Virus record (IMG/VR): IMGVR_UViG_3300010371_000033
Span: 20,702-84,701 of that record
Length of the DNA stretch: 64,000 nucleotides
Strand: one strand, 5' to 3'
Source: a virus
The notes under the pieces are model-generated. The model made no database searches and was not told where the DNA came from. It was given only the letters and a program-made list of their open reading frames with translations. This document shows, piece by piece, positions 34,089 to 42,648 of the stretch. The position numbers and the translations under genes were made by a program. Position 1 is the first letter of the stretch; every line of letters starts with the position of its first letter.

Positions 34089-34673
34089 ATGGCACAGAAG
34101 AAAGAAGTGGTAAGTGGATCATTGGATGATCTGAGGATAGAACGCAGCGGTGTTGGTGATGTTAATGGTAAAGGTCGTGGTTCAGCTGCTCGTTTCAACG
34201 CAGGTAAGATGAGGTATGATTTGCTTGATATTGGAGTGTTAATAGAGTCACTTAAAATTGAGTTGGAGGATTCCCTGTACTTGCCTGTTTTGGAAAGTCT
34301 TTCCAAATGGCAACATGGTGGCACGTCTGAAGATTTATTGCAATCTGCACTGACTCTTTCTATATTGACTTCCAGCAACTGGAGTGAGAATCCAGCTTGT
34401 ATAGGTTATGTTCCCTGGGATCAATGTGCTGAAGTTTTTGAATATGGTGCCAAGAAATATTCAGAATGGAATTGGTTGCGTGGCCAGTCTTGGTCTATTC
34501 CATTTGCTTGTTGTTTAAGGCATTTGGCTAAGATTTCTAGAGACGAATGGATTGATCCAGAATCTGGCAAAACACATCTTGGCCATTTTCTTTGTAATGT
34601 AATGATGCTATGCTACTTTGAGAAGGAATACACGGAAGGCGATGATCGTCCTCCATTCCTGAATAAAGAATGA
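34089..34673 (+). CDS. dATP/dGTP diphosphohydrolase-type (MazZ-like) protein
   Basis: This 194-residue protein has GSAARFNAGKMRYDLLDIG, a long helical middle, then EVFEYGAKKYSEWNWLRGQS, FACCLRHLAKISRDEWIDPE and GKTHLGHFLCNVMMLCYFE. This is the signature of the dATP/dGTP diphosphohydrolase N-terminal family, an all-helical NTP pyrophosphatase group. In some phages a related enzyme (MazZ) serves 2-aminoadenine synthesis, but no PurZ is seen here. It likely trims purine dNTPs before replication. It sits just upstream of gp43. Confidence 0.75.
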   Translation: MAQKKEVVSGSLDDLRIERSGVGDVNGKGRGSAARFNAGKMRYDLLDIGVLIESLKIELEDSLYLPVLESLSKWQHGGTSEDLLQSALTLSILTSSNWSENPACIGYVPWDQCAEVFEYGAKKYSEWNWLRGQSWSIPFACCLRHLAKISRDEWIDPESGKTHLGHFLCNVMMLCYFEKEYTEGDDRPPFLNKE

Positions 34674-34680
34674 GGATCCA

Positions 34681-37191
34681 ATGCGTTTCTATACTAATGT
34701 TGTCAATCGTGGAAAGAACATCTATGTTCGAGGTTGGGCTGAAGGCAAACGTTGGGCTGAAGTAATACCATACAAACCACGTCTTTATATCGAGAACAAT
34801 AAACAACTCACGGCAGGTAAGTGGGTTGATATGATGTCCGGTAAAGCACTGGCACAAGTTGATTTTGATAATATCTATGAAGCTAAAGACTTCATCAAAC
34901 AATATGATGGGTTGAATGATTTTCATATCTATGGATCAACTGATTGGACTGGTCAATACATATTTGATGTTTTCCCAGGAGAGGTGCATTCTGACCTGAA
35001 CAGGATCAATGTGCTGTTTATGGATATTGAAGTAGATTCTAAGAATGGATATGCTTCTGTAAACAGTGCTGAGAATGAAGTCATCTCAATTACGATCTGC
35101 ACGCGTGGTAAGTATTATGTATTGGGTTTGGTTGACTTCAAAGTGCCAGAAGGCAAGAATGTTCAATATCACAAGTGTAGCAGTGAACGTGAACTCCTTG
35201 TTATCTTTCTACAATGCTGGGAGAAGGCCGATCCTGACGTTGTAACAGGATGGAACACCAATGGCTACGACTTACCTTATCTGATCAATCGCATTTCTCG
35301 AGTCTTTGGAGAGGAAGAATGCAAGAAGCTTTCTCCATGGAGAAAAATGCCAGTCTTGAAGGACGCAATTGGTAAAGCTGGTCGCAAAACGATCAAACCT
35401 TACATTGATGGCATCGCTTGTCTTGATTATTATGATCTCTACACCAATGGTAAATTCGTTCAAAGTCAACGTGAAGAATACACACTTGACTATATTTCTA
35501 GATATGAACTTGGTTCTGAAAAGACAGATTACAGCCAGTATGGATCACTTGCGAAATTTTATGAACAGAATCCACAGCTCTTCATAGAATACAACATCCA
35601 TGACGTTGAATTGGTTGTTGCTCTGGATGCCAAGTTGAAGTTTCTTGAGCTGGTCTATTCGATGGCTTATGATGCCAAAGTCAACTATCAAGATACTTTA
35701 GGATCAGTGTTCATCTGGGAAAACATCATCCGTAATCACCAGATGTCTAAGGGAATGGTTCCGCCATTAAAGAAAGACGTGGGCGAGAAGAACCAATCTA
35801 TTGTAGGTGGTTATGTCAAAAACCCAAATCCTGGTATGTATCATTGGGTTGTAACCTTTGACGCGTCATCCCTGTACCCTTCTTTGATTCGACAATTGAA
35901 TATCAGTCCAGAGACACTTCAGGGTGTAATGTATTCTGTCGACAGGTCTGACTTAGATGGTAGTGGTTGGGAAGAAGCGAGGGCGTTGGCTCAAGAAAAC
36001 AATTGGACGATTGCTTCTAATGGCGCAGCTTTTGATGTTGAAAGAAGTGGATGTCTACCAGAATTGATGTACATCTATTATCAGAAAAAGAATGATGCGT
36101 CAAAACTTCAAATTGAAGCAGAAAAAGAGTTACAGCTGAAACCTGGTGATAAGGAATTAGAACTTCGCATTCAGAATCTGAAGTCAAAGATATTCGCAAC
36201 CAAGGTGCTACTCAATTCTTGTTTCGGTGCAACATCTAATCCTTACTTCCAGTTCTCTGACGATAGAATCGCGGAAGCAATTACAACTTCAGGTCAGACG
36301 TTGATTCAGACCGCTGCAAAAAGAGTCAATGCACAATTTTGCAAGATCATGAAAAGCAATCGTGATTACATTATTGCTTCTGATACAGACTCAATTATTG
36401 TGGATTGTTCTTCAATTGTTGAAGCTGCCAAATGGAATGGTTCTTTGAATCCAACTGCGTCTGTTGAAGAAACAACCAAGTTCCTCAATAGATTGTGCGA
36501 AGCTAAACTGAACCCATTGCTTGATGAAATCATGGATGAGATAGTTAGCAAGACTCATGCTCGTGAAAAAGCAGTGTTCATGGTGCGTGAAGCAATTTGC
36601 GACACAGTAGTTTGGGTGGCTGCTAAGAATTACATGATGCGCATTTGGAACAACAAAGGCGTCACATACAAGAATCCTAAATACAAGATCATGGGTCTTG
36701 AAGCTGTTCGTTCTACCACTCCAACTGCTTGTAGAAAAGCTTTGAAGCATTCAATTGAATTGATACTAGATGAAAATCAACAGGGATTGTTAGATTACAT
36801 AGAGGAATTCAAGAAAGTATTTTGGAACTCTGATTATTCTGAAGTCAGTAAGAACATTAGCGTGAGATTTGGTTCACCTGTTGTTACTCAACAGATCAGA
36901 GCAGCAACAGTGTATAACAATGCCATCAAAGAAAGAAATTTGGAAAATCTCTATTCTTTGATATCACATGGTAGTAAAATACGCCTCTTGCATCTAAAGA
37001 AACCAAATCCATTGGGGTCTGATATTATTGGATTCCCAGAAGGCAAGCTTCCAAAGGAATTTGGAATTGACAAGTATATTGACAAAGAACAAATGTTTGA
37101 AAAGACATTCATGGTTCCGCTTGAAAAGATGGTTAAAGCAGGTGGAATGAGTATTAAGCAAGAAGATTCATTGTCTGCATTTTTTGTTTGA
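34681..37191 (+). CDS. 43: Replicative DNA polymerase gp43 (family B)
   Basis: This 836-residue family B polymerase has exonuclease motifs FMDIEVDSKNG and VVTGWNTNGYDLPYL. Polymerase motif A is FDASSLYPSLIRQ (Asp394), motif B is KVLLNSCFGATSN, and motif C is ASDTDSIIVD (Asp568-Thr-Asp570). It is somewhat shorter than T4 gp43 (898 residues). The C-terminus EDSLSAFFV fits a gp45 clamp-binding peptide. The RBS is GAGGATCC just before ATG 34681; regA precedes it by about 2 kb instead of directly as in T4. Confidence 0.96.
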   Translation: MRFYTNVVNRGKNIYVRGWAEGKRWAEVIPYKPRLYIENNKQLTAGKWVDMMSGKALAQVDFDNIYEAKDFIKQYDGLNDFHIYGSTDWTGQYIFDVFPGEVHSDLNRINVLFMDIEVDSKNGYASVNSAENEVISITICTRGKYYVLGLVDFKVPEGKNVQYHKCSSERELLVIFLQCWEKADPDVVTGWNTNGYDLPYLINRISRVFGEEECKKLSPWRKMPVLKDAIGKAGRKTIKPYIDGIACLDYYDLYTNGKFVQSQREEYTLDYISRYELGSEKTDYSQYGSLAKFYEQNPQLFIEYNIHDVELVVALDAKLKFLELVYSMAYDAKVNYQDTLGSVFIWENIIRNHQMSKGMVPPLKKDVGEKNQSIVGGYVKNPNPGMYHWVVTFDASSLYPSLIRQLNISPETLQGVMYSVDRSDLDGSGWEEARALAQENNWTIASNGAAFDVERSGCLPELMYIYYQKKNDASKLQIEAEKELQLKPGDKELELRIQNLKSKIFATKVLLNSCFGATSNPYFQFSDDRIAEAITTSGQTLIQTAAKRVNAQFCKIMKSNRDYIIASDTDSIIVDCSSIVEAAKWNGSLNPTASVEETTKFLNRLCEAKLNPLLDEIMDEIVSKTHAREKAVFMVREAICDTVVWVAAKNYMMRIWNNKGVTYKNPKYKIMGLEAVRSTTPTACRKALKHSIELILDENQQGLLDYIEEFKKVFWNSDYSEVSKNISVRFGSPVVTQQIRAATVYNNAIKERNLENLYSLISHGSKIRLLHLKKPNPLGSDIIGFPEGKLPKEFGIDKYIDKEQMFEKTFMVPLEKMVKAGGMSIKQEDSLSAFFV

Positions 37192-37200
37192 GGATTAGAT

Positions 37201-38247
37201 ATGGCAAATGTTGAATTACTGAAAAGATTAAAAGCAGCATCAACTATTGATGAAACATCAATGCTGGAAGATTCAGTGGTGTTTCAGAAAAAGGATTTGG
37301 TTCAGACTCCTGTTCCAATGTTGAATGTTGCATTATCAGGCATGCTGGATGGCGGATTTGCTTCTGGCTTGACGGTATTTGCGGGTGAGAGCAAAAGGTT
37401 CAAGACTATGTATGTCTTGATTTGTGCTGCTGCTTATCTGAAGAAATATCCTGATTCTGTTCTTTTGTTTTATGATTCTGAATTTGGTACTCCACAATCA
37501 TATTTCAGTTCACTTGGTATTCCTCTGGATAGAGTGATTCATACACCTATTACAACTGTTGAACAATTGCGTTCAGATATAGCCAATCAGTTGAATGCTA
37601 TCAAGAAAGGAGACAGAATTTTCATTGCAGTTGATTCTGTAGGAAATCTTGCGTCTGCAAAAGAAGTCAATGATGCCTTAGACGAGAAGTCCGTAGCAGA
37701 TATGACACGCGCCAAACAATTGAAGTCTCTCTTTCGTATTATCACTCCACAGTTGACATTGAAAGATGTTCCATGTTTTGTTGTTAATCATACTTACAAA
37801 ACCATGGAGCTTTATTCCAAAGATGTTGTATCTGGCGGAACAGGTGTTTATTATAGCTCTGATAACATCTTTATTATTGGTCGACAACAAGAAAAAGAAA
37901 AAGATAAATTGTCTGGTTTTAATTTCATTATTAATGTAGAGAAGTCACGTTTTGTAAAGGAAAAGAGTAAAATACCGATTAGTGTTTCTTTTGAGCATGG
38001 TATGCAAAAGAATTCTGGATTGCTTGAATTGGCTCTTGAGTTGAATTATGTAACTTCGCCAAAATTGGGACAATATGCTTTCGTGAATCGCAAGACTGGT
38101 GAAGTAGAAGATAAGACATTCAAAAAGACCGAAACCACTAAACCAGAATTTTCCAAACGTTTGTTGGATGATGTTGATTTTCAAGAAGCTGTTAAGGATA
38201 AGTTTCAGATTGCTAGGACAGCTCTGTTTAAGAATGATGAGGAATAA
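37201..38247 (+). CDS. uvsX: RecA-like recombinase UvsX
   Basis: This 348-residue protein has the T4 UvsX layout: TPVPMLNVALSGMLDGGFAS, Walker A GESKRFKT (residues 62-69), FYDSEFGTPQSYFSSLGI, and Walker B-type RIFIAVDSVGN. Later VVNHTYKTMELYSKDVVSGG and a filament-forming N-terminus are present. It drives strand invasion with UvsY and gp32. The RBS GAGGATT lies before the ATG, and gp43 is 9 bases upstream. Confidence 0.94.
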   Translation: MANVELLKRLKAASTIDETSMLEDSVVFQKKDLVQTPVPMLNVALSGMLDGGFASGLTVFAGESKRFKTMYVLICAAAYLKKYPDSVLLFYDSEFGTPQSYFSSLGIPLDRVIHTPITTVEQLRSDIANQLNAIKKGDRIFIAVDSVGNLASAKEVNDALDEKSVADMTRAKQLKSLFRIITPQLTLKDVPCFVVNHTYKTMELYSKDVVSGGTGVYYSSDNIFIIGRQQEKEKDKLSGFNFIINVEKSRFVKEKSKIPISVSFEHGMQKNSGLLELALELNYVTSPKLGQYAFVNRKTGEVEDKTFKKTETTKPEFSKRLLDDVDFQEAVKDKFQIARTALFKNDEE

Positions 38248-38249
38248 GA

Positions 38250-39665
38250 ATGCCACAACCAATCGAAGTTGAAATTTTAAACGGTTTGGTGTTTGATTCG
38301 GAGTTTGCTAAGCTTGCTTTGCCGCACTTTGAAGATGAATATTTTTCTGATGATGGTACAAGAACAGTTTTGAGCCTTGCTCGTGATTATATTGGTAAGT
38401 ACGGAAGTCAACCAACGATTGATGCTTTAGCAATTGATCTGCAATCTGTAAAAGAGTTGACACAGGACCAGTTTGAAGGTGCTAAGAATGTTATTCAAGA
38501 ATTGAAACCGAGTGAAACTGACTACAAATGGCTGGTAGATAAAGCTGAAGGATTCTGCCAAGATCGTGCTTTGTATCTTGGTATCATGCAAGCCATTCAC
38601 ATTGTTGATGGTAAGGAAACCAAGCATGGTATCTCTAAAGGAGCAATTCCTGACTTACTGCAAAAGGCATTGGCTGTCAATTTTGATCGTTCCATAGGTC
38701 ATGATTACTTTTCTCAAGCTGATGCTCGTTTTGCATTCTATCATAATGATGAAGAACACATACCATTTGATCTGGAGATGCTCAACCGCATCACCAAAGG
38801 TGGTTTGTACCGCAAGACTTTAAATGTTTTCACCGCTGCACCAGGAGTTGGTAAAACTCTGACAATGTGCCATATGGCTGCATCATATGTTGCATCTGGT
38901 TTGAAAGTTCTATACATCACAATGGAAATGTCTGAAGAAAGGATTGCTCAGAGAATTGACGCGAACTTACTTGATGTATCCTTGAATGAGATAGAAAATA
39001 TTTCTAGAGCGGATTTTGATTCCAGAGTGCAAAGAGCACGTTCCAGAATGACGGGTGATATAGTCATCAAAGAATTCCCGACTGGTGGTGGAAACGTCAA
39101 TCATTTCAGACATTTACTTTCTGAATTGGACCAGAAGAAGAGATTCAAACCGGATGTTATCTTCGTTGACTATATGAATATTTGTTCATCAGCCCGTTAC
39201 CGTAATGGCGATGGAGCAAATAGTTATTCTGTCGTGAAAGCTATTGCTGAAGAGTTGAGAGGCATGGCGGTTGAATTCAATGTTCCCGTTGTTACAGCAA
39301 CACAGTTTAACCGTGAAGGAGCGGGTTCGTCTGATCCTGAAATGACGAATACATCAGACAGCTTCGGAACACCCATGACGGCTGACTTGCAATTGGCAAT
39401 CTACTCTACTCCAGACCTGGATGAACAGGGTAAGTTGGTTATCAAGCAATTGAAGAATCGCTACAATGATAAGACAGAATACAAGAAGTTTCTGTTAAGA
39501 GTGGATAAGAGCAAAATGCGTTTGATGGATGATGATGTGCTGGAAGGATACTCAACTTCTTTGTCTGATAAGGAAAAGAAGAACATTGAAGAAATGTCTA
39601 ATGCTCGCAAACCAACACATGATGAAAAATCATTTGGTGGGTTTGATTTTGGAGAGGATGAATAA
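38250..39665 (+). CDS. 41: Replicative DNA helicase gp41 (DnaB-like)
   Basis: This 471-residue hexameric helicase has a helical N-terminal domain to residue about 150. The RecA-like core has Walker A AAPGVGKTLT (Lys202), EMSEERIAQRIDANLL, Walker B DVIFVDYMNIC, and VTATQFNREG. The C-terminal tail is acidic (GGFDFGEDE). T4 gp41 is 475 residues. It starts 2 bases after uvsX stops. A primase gp61 was not found in the window. Confidence 0.94.
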   Translation: MPQPIEVEILNGLVFDSEFAKLALPHFEDEYFSDDGTRTVLSLARDYIGKYGSQPTIDALAIDLQSVKELTQDQFEGAKNVIQELKPSETDYKWLVDKAEGFCQDRALYLGIMQAIHIVDGKETKHGISKGAIPDLLQKALAVNFDRSIGHDYFSQADARFAFYHNDEEHIPFDLEMLNRITKGGLYRKTLNVFTAAPGVGKTLTMCHMAASYVASGLKVLYITMEMSEERIAQRIDANLLDVSLNEIENISRADFDSRVQRARSRMTGDIVIKEFPTGGGNVNHFRHLLSELDQKKRFKPDVIFVDYMNICSSARYRNGDGANSYSVVKAIAEELRGMAVEFNVPVVTATQFNREGAGSSDPEMTNTSDSFGTPMTADLQLAIYSTPDLDEQGKLVIKQLKNRYNDKTEYKKFLLRVDKSKMRLMDDDVLEGYSTSLSDKEKKNIEEMSNARKPTHDEKSFGGFDFGEDE

Positions 39666-39666
39666 T

Positions 39667-40848
39667 ATGCGCGTATGTGTACTCTATTGGCCTATCAGTG
39701 GTGTGGGTGGTATCTCAACTTTCATGAAGCATATGAAAGCAGTCGCAGATGATCGTGGAGATACATTCCATGTTCTCTGTTCGCCAAATCAGAAAGGTAA
39801 AGAAGTTGGGTTATTGCCAGAAGCAACTGAAGTGGCTGGTGGTTCATCTAACATCTTGATTGATGGATATGTGCCGCATCATCCATCTAACTTCGAGAAG
39901 TCCGCTGATTTCATCGCCAAGAATTATGACGTGGTTCTAACAGCCCATTTATGTCCAAGACCTAACAAGTCTTATGGTGAAGAACCCGTTTTCTTAAATC
40001 TTCTGAATGAATTGCATGCAAAAAATGTTAGAATGATTGGATTCATTCATGATGGGTATTGGGACACTTACAAGGAGTTCGGCATTCCAACTCTTGAGTT
40101 AATGCAGAAAACAATTATTGCGCAGCCAACTTATGCCAAACCAATTCTAACAGAAAAACACTATCCAATTGAACCAACTTATCTGGCCATTCATCCACGA
40201 ATTCTAGAAGCCAATAAACTTGAAGGCGATCAAAGAAATCGTAAGCGCGTTGTCTGGTTGCCACAATGGAAGCGCATCAAAGGTACACACCTGATGCTAC
40301 AAGGACTTCCTGAGGCAGAACAGATAGGATATGATGTACATCTTTATGGATGCGGCATTGATTATTACAACGCATGTTTGGAAGATAGCTGGAAGAAGAT
40401 GATTGGTAAAGATCTATTCCGTCCAGATTGTTCTGGCCAAGGAACAGCAACTTATTTCGGTACAAGACCATACAACGAAGTTTCTGTTGCTTTACAACAA
40501 GCAACTTTCTCACTAGATTTCCAAGGTCACAGTGCAAAATATAAGACTGCATATGAAACTGGTTCTTACAATTATACTCATCTTGAAAGTCTATATTGGG
40601 GATGCGTACCTGTTGTGCATAAAAATTTCTTGAAGAATGACATACCAGATGATTTGGTTCTTGCTCTTGACCACCCTGAAATGTGGGCAAACGCCATCAA
40701 GAAGTATTGTAGCTTTAATTACCCAACCGAAAAAGCCAGGGAGTATGTATTGGAACATCATTCTGCTACAAGGCATTATGACCAGACATTTTCAATGGAA
40801 TGTAAAGAGATTAAGGAAGAAGGTGGTCTTTCGGCATTCTTTGTATGA
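39667..40848 (+). CDS. GT-B glycosyltransferase with clamp-binding-like tail
   Basis: The ATG at 39667 (MRVCVLYWPISGVGGISTFM) is 9 bases from GGAGAGG and overlaps nothing, so it is chosen over 39658. The 393-residue GT-B (GT4-type) enzyme has the N-terminal GVGGISTF loop, then VVWLPQWKRIKGTHLMLQGL and YNYTHLESLYWGCVPVVHKN, the usual nucleotide-sugar site. The C-terminus EGGLSAFFV nearly repeats the DNA polymerase tail DSLSAFFV. T4 alpha-glucosyltransferase is known to bind the gp45 clamp, so this enzyme probably acts on DNA at the fork. Confidence 0.8.
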   Translation: MRVCVLYWPISGVGGISTFMKHMKAVADDRGDTFHVLCSPNQKGKEVGLLPEATEVAGGSSNILIDGYVPHHPSNFEKSADFIAKNYDVVLTAHLCPRPNKSYGEEPVFLNLLNELHAKNVRMIGFIHDGYWDTYKEFGIPTLELMQKTIIAQPTYAKPILTEKHYPIEPTYLAIHPRILEANKLEGDQRNRKRVVWLPQWKRIKGTHLMLQGLPEAEQIGYDVHLYGCGIDYYNACLEDSWKKMIGKDLFRPDCSGQGTATYFGTRPYNEVSVALQQATFSLDFQGHSAKYKTAYETGSYNYTHLESLYWGCVPVVHKNFLKNDIPDDLVLALDHPEMWANAIKKYCSFNYPTEKAREYVLEHHSATRHYDQTFSMECKEIKEEGGLSAFFV

Positions 40849-41225
40849 ATCGTTGGACTTACAATGGTTTTGACTATGATGAATCTAAAGGAGCATTCGG
40901 ATTCATCTATTTGATTACAAATCTTGAAACAGGCAAAATGTACGTCGGTAAGAAAAGTTTCAAGAGATGGGATGGAGAAGAGAGCGATTGGAGAACATAT
41001 CATGGCTCATGTAAGAGTCTGAATGAAGACCTGCGTGAAAAGAACTCTTTGAAGAGAGAGATTCTCTACATTTGTGAAACTGAAGAAGAAATGGATAAAC
41101 TGGAAATTGAAGAGCAATTAAAGCGTGATGTTGTGAATGATCCTAGATATTACAATCGCAGAGTTGGGGATAGATTTCTAGGCATGAAACGTGTGAATGG
41201 TAGGCTACAGAAGAAAACAGCATGA
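40845..41225 (+). CDS. GIY-YIG nuclease (Seg-like)
   Basis: This 126-residue protein has a GIY-YIG core: FGFIYLITNLETGKMYVGKK, then WRTYHGSCKSLNEDLREK and a Glu-rich helix, ending with PRYYNRRVGDRFLG. The domain is complete but no separate DNA-binding repeat follows, unlike the next endonuclease. It overlaps the glycosyltransferase stop (ATGA). It may be a free-standing homing endonuclease or a related repair nuclease. Confidence 0.8.
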   Translation: MNRWTYNGFDYDESKGAFGFIYLITNLETGKMYVGKKSFKRWDGEESDWRTYHGSCKSLNEDLREKNSLKREILYICETEEEMDKLEIEEQLKRDVVNDPRYYNRRVGDRFLGMKRVNGRLQKKTA

Positions 41226-41287
41226 AACGTGTGGTAGATAACACTAAACCAGTGAAGATTGTTATAGAGCCTCATGCAGACAATTAG
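41222..41287 (+). pseudogene. Orphaned N-terminal fragment of the PIG-L deacetylase gene
   Basis: A 21-codon frame starts by ATGA overlap with the GIY-YIG gene and stops at TAG 41285-41287. Its end, PVKIVIEPHADN, corresponds to the IPQIVCETHADD start of the PIG-L enzyme at 42054, including the first strand and the His-x-Asp part of the metal motif. The second Asp is replaced by Asn just before the stop. It is best read as the former 5' end of the deacetylase gene, cut off when the homing endonuclease at 41327 inserted. Confidence 0.65.
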
Positions 41288-41293
41288 AGAAAG

Positions 41294-41301
41294 TATAAAT
41301 A
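41294..41301 (+). promoter_or_regulatory. Canonical T4 late promoter TATAAATA
   Basis: A perfect TATAAATA lies 25 bases before the homing endonuclease ATG at 41327, with AGAGGA as RBS. Unlike most elements here it matches the T4 consensus exactly, suggesting that it came in with the endonuclease. Confidence 0.7.
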
Positions 41302-41326
41302 TCTTCAATTGAATAGAGGATATTTT

Positions 41327-42085
41327 ATGAAGGAGTGGATATATAAAGGCGAAGAATTAGCACAAGTTCCTGGCAATGCATTTGGATTTATCTATTGCAT
41401 AACTAATGTTAATTCTGGGCAGAAATATATAGGCCGAAAACAATTTGTCACCCAAAAAGGAGTAGAAACAAATTGGAAAACTTATTTTGGGTCTAGTATG
41501 CATTTGTCTAAAGATGTAGAAAAATTAGGCAAAAAATGTTTTCTTAGGGAAATTATTAGCGTTCACTCATCTAATTCAGAATTGTGTGAAGCGGAAGTGA
41601 CGGAACAAGAGAATAGAAATGTTCTGTATGAAATTTTACCCAATGGCGAAAGAGCATATTACAACAGATGTATAAAAGGCAAAGAATTTTATATCAATAT
41701 GTTGGAGAAATGGCAAGACCCAGAGTACAGGAAGCATCAAGAAGAAATGCATAAAGAAACATGGAAAAATCCAGACTATAGGAAGAGGATGTCTGATGCT
41801 CATAAAGGACAAGTCCAATGGAATTTAGGATTAAAAGGAACGCAACCTGTTACAGAAGAATTAAGAGCAAAGAGAAGAAAGTTATCCAGACAACTGTGGA
41901 ATGATCCAGTTTATAGAGAAAATTGTTTGAATGCCTGTAAATCAGAGGATCGAAGAAAGAAGTTGTCTGATGCCCATAAGGGTAAAAAATGGATAACTAA
42001 TGGCAGCAGAAGCGTTCTGTTTAGAGGAGAAAATCTCCCAGAAGGTTACAGATATGGCAGGAAATATTCCCCAAATAGTTTGTGA
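41327..42085 (+). CDS. GIY-YIG homing endonuclease with NUMOD3 repeats
   Basis: The ATG at 41327 (MKEWIYKGEELAQVPGNAFG) is 6 bases after AGAGGA. The 252-residue enzyme has FGFIYCITNVNSGQKYIGRK, YFGSSMHLSKDVEKLGKKCF, then repeated NUMOD-type elements (WKNPDYRKRMSDAHKGQ, WNDPVYRENCLN, RRKKLSDAHKGKKWI). The C-terminus (RGENLPEGYRYGRKYSPNSL) overlaps the PIG-L gene by 32 bases in another frame. It has its own late promoter, a common trait of phage homing endonucleases. Confidence 0.85.
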   Translation: MKEWIYKGEELAQVPGNAFGFIYCITNVNSGQKYIGRKQFVTQKGVETNWKTYFGSSMHLSKDVEKLGKKCFLREIISVHSSNSELCEAEVTEQENRNVLYEILPNGERAYYNRCIKGKEFYINMLEKWQDPEYRKHQEEMHKETWKNPDYRKRMSDAHKGQVQWNLGLKGTQPVTEELRAKRRKLSRQLWNDPVYRENCLNACKSEDRRKKLSDAHKGKKWITNGSRSVLFRGENLPEGYRYGRKYSPNSL

Positions 42086-42620
42086 AACCCATGCCGATGA
42101 TGCCTTTTTGAGTATGGGGCAGCATTTAGAAGATTGGCATAAACAAAGGATTCCTACAGCTATTGTTACAGTTTTCAGTGGTACTAGAAAGAGAGCTGTA
42201 GATGCACAGAAATACGCAGATGCTGTAGGAGCAAAATGGGAAGGTTGGGGGTTTGTAGAAGGGGAACCATTACCCAATGATCTTTCTATGTATTTGCAAA
42301 ATTCAAAAATATCTTTATTTCCTTTCTCGGAAAGTGTTGAATGGTATATAAATCTTGCTCTAACACACCCGGAACATAAGAGGGTAAGAGAGTTGCTGGA
42401 ACCTGCGGCAGCTGGAATGTATGTTGATCAGCCTTATGCTATCACACAAAAGAATGCTCCTATTGTAACAGAACTCATGAAAGGAAGAACAGTTCTGAGT
42501 TACAAACATCCTGGGAAGCGTAAGTATCGCCACATTCCTCTGTTCAAAGACCAATCAAAGTTCTTTTATTTCAACAATGAAGAGAAACTTCTTCAGACCT
42601 TTGAAATGATCGTCCAATAA
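42054..42620 (+). CDS. PIG-L/LmbE-family deacetylase
   Basis: The ATG at 42054 follows GAAGG and lies inside the endonuclease gene. The 188-residue product starts MAGNIPQIVCETHADDAFLS; His13-x-Asp15-Asp16 is the PIG-L metal/base motif (usually PHPDD). It continues TAIVTVFSGTRKRAVDAQKY and later has NLALTHPEHKRVRE, the second motif, with His105 and His108. PIG-L enzymes remove N-acetyl groups from sugars. Together with a TET/JBP enzyme and glycosyltransferases this suggests trimming of an amino sugar attached to DNA. The usual PHPDD is altered to THADD. Confidence 0.8.
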   Translation: MAGNIPQIVCETHADDAFLSMGQHLEDWHKQRIPTAIVTVFSGTRKRAVDAQKYADAVGAKWEGWGFVEGEPLPNDLSMYLQNSKISLFPFSESVEWYINLALTHPEHKRVRELLEPAAAGMYVDQPYAITQKNAPIVTELMKGRTVLSYKHPGKRKYRHIPLFKDQSKFFYFNNEEKLLQTFEMIVQ

Positions 42621-42623
42621 ATA
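42616..42623 (+). promoter_or_regulatory. Late-type promoter element AATAAATA
   Basis: AATAAATA overlaps the PIG-L stop and is about 25 bases before the capsid-targeted protein ATG at 42649. One base differs from T4 consensus TATAAATA. It would give late expression inside the early module. Confidence 0.45.
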
Positions 42624-42648
42624 AAATAGTTATTTACATAGAGACAGA

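Noticed and set aside
34089-34673. Evidence for a 2-aminoadenine (Z-genome) system
   Set aside because: A MazZ-like gene alone is not enough: no PurZ or DatZ-type gene was found, and gp43 is a family B polymerase rather than the DpoZ type.
41284-42100. A group I intron splitting the PIG-L gene
   Set aside because: Only about 40 bases lie between the upstream fragment and the endonuclease ATG, and the endonuclease overlaps the downstream gene. There is no room for a group I catalytic core, and joining the fragments would give HADN rather than the needed HADD.
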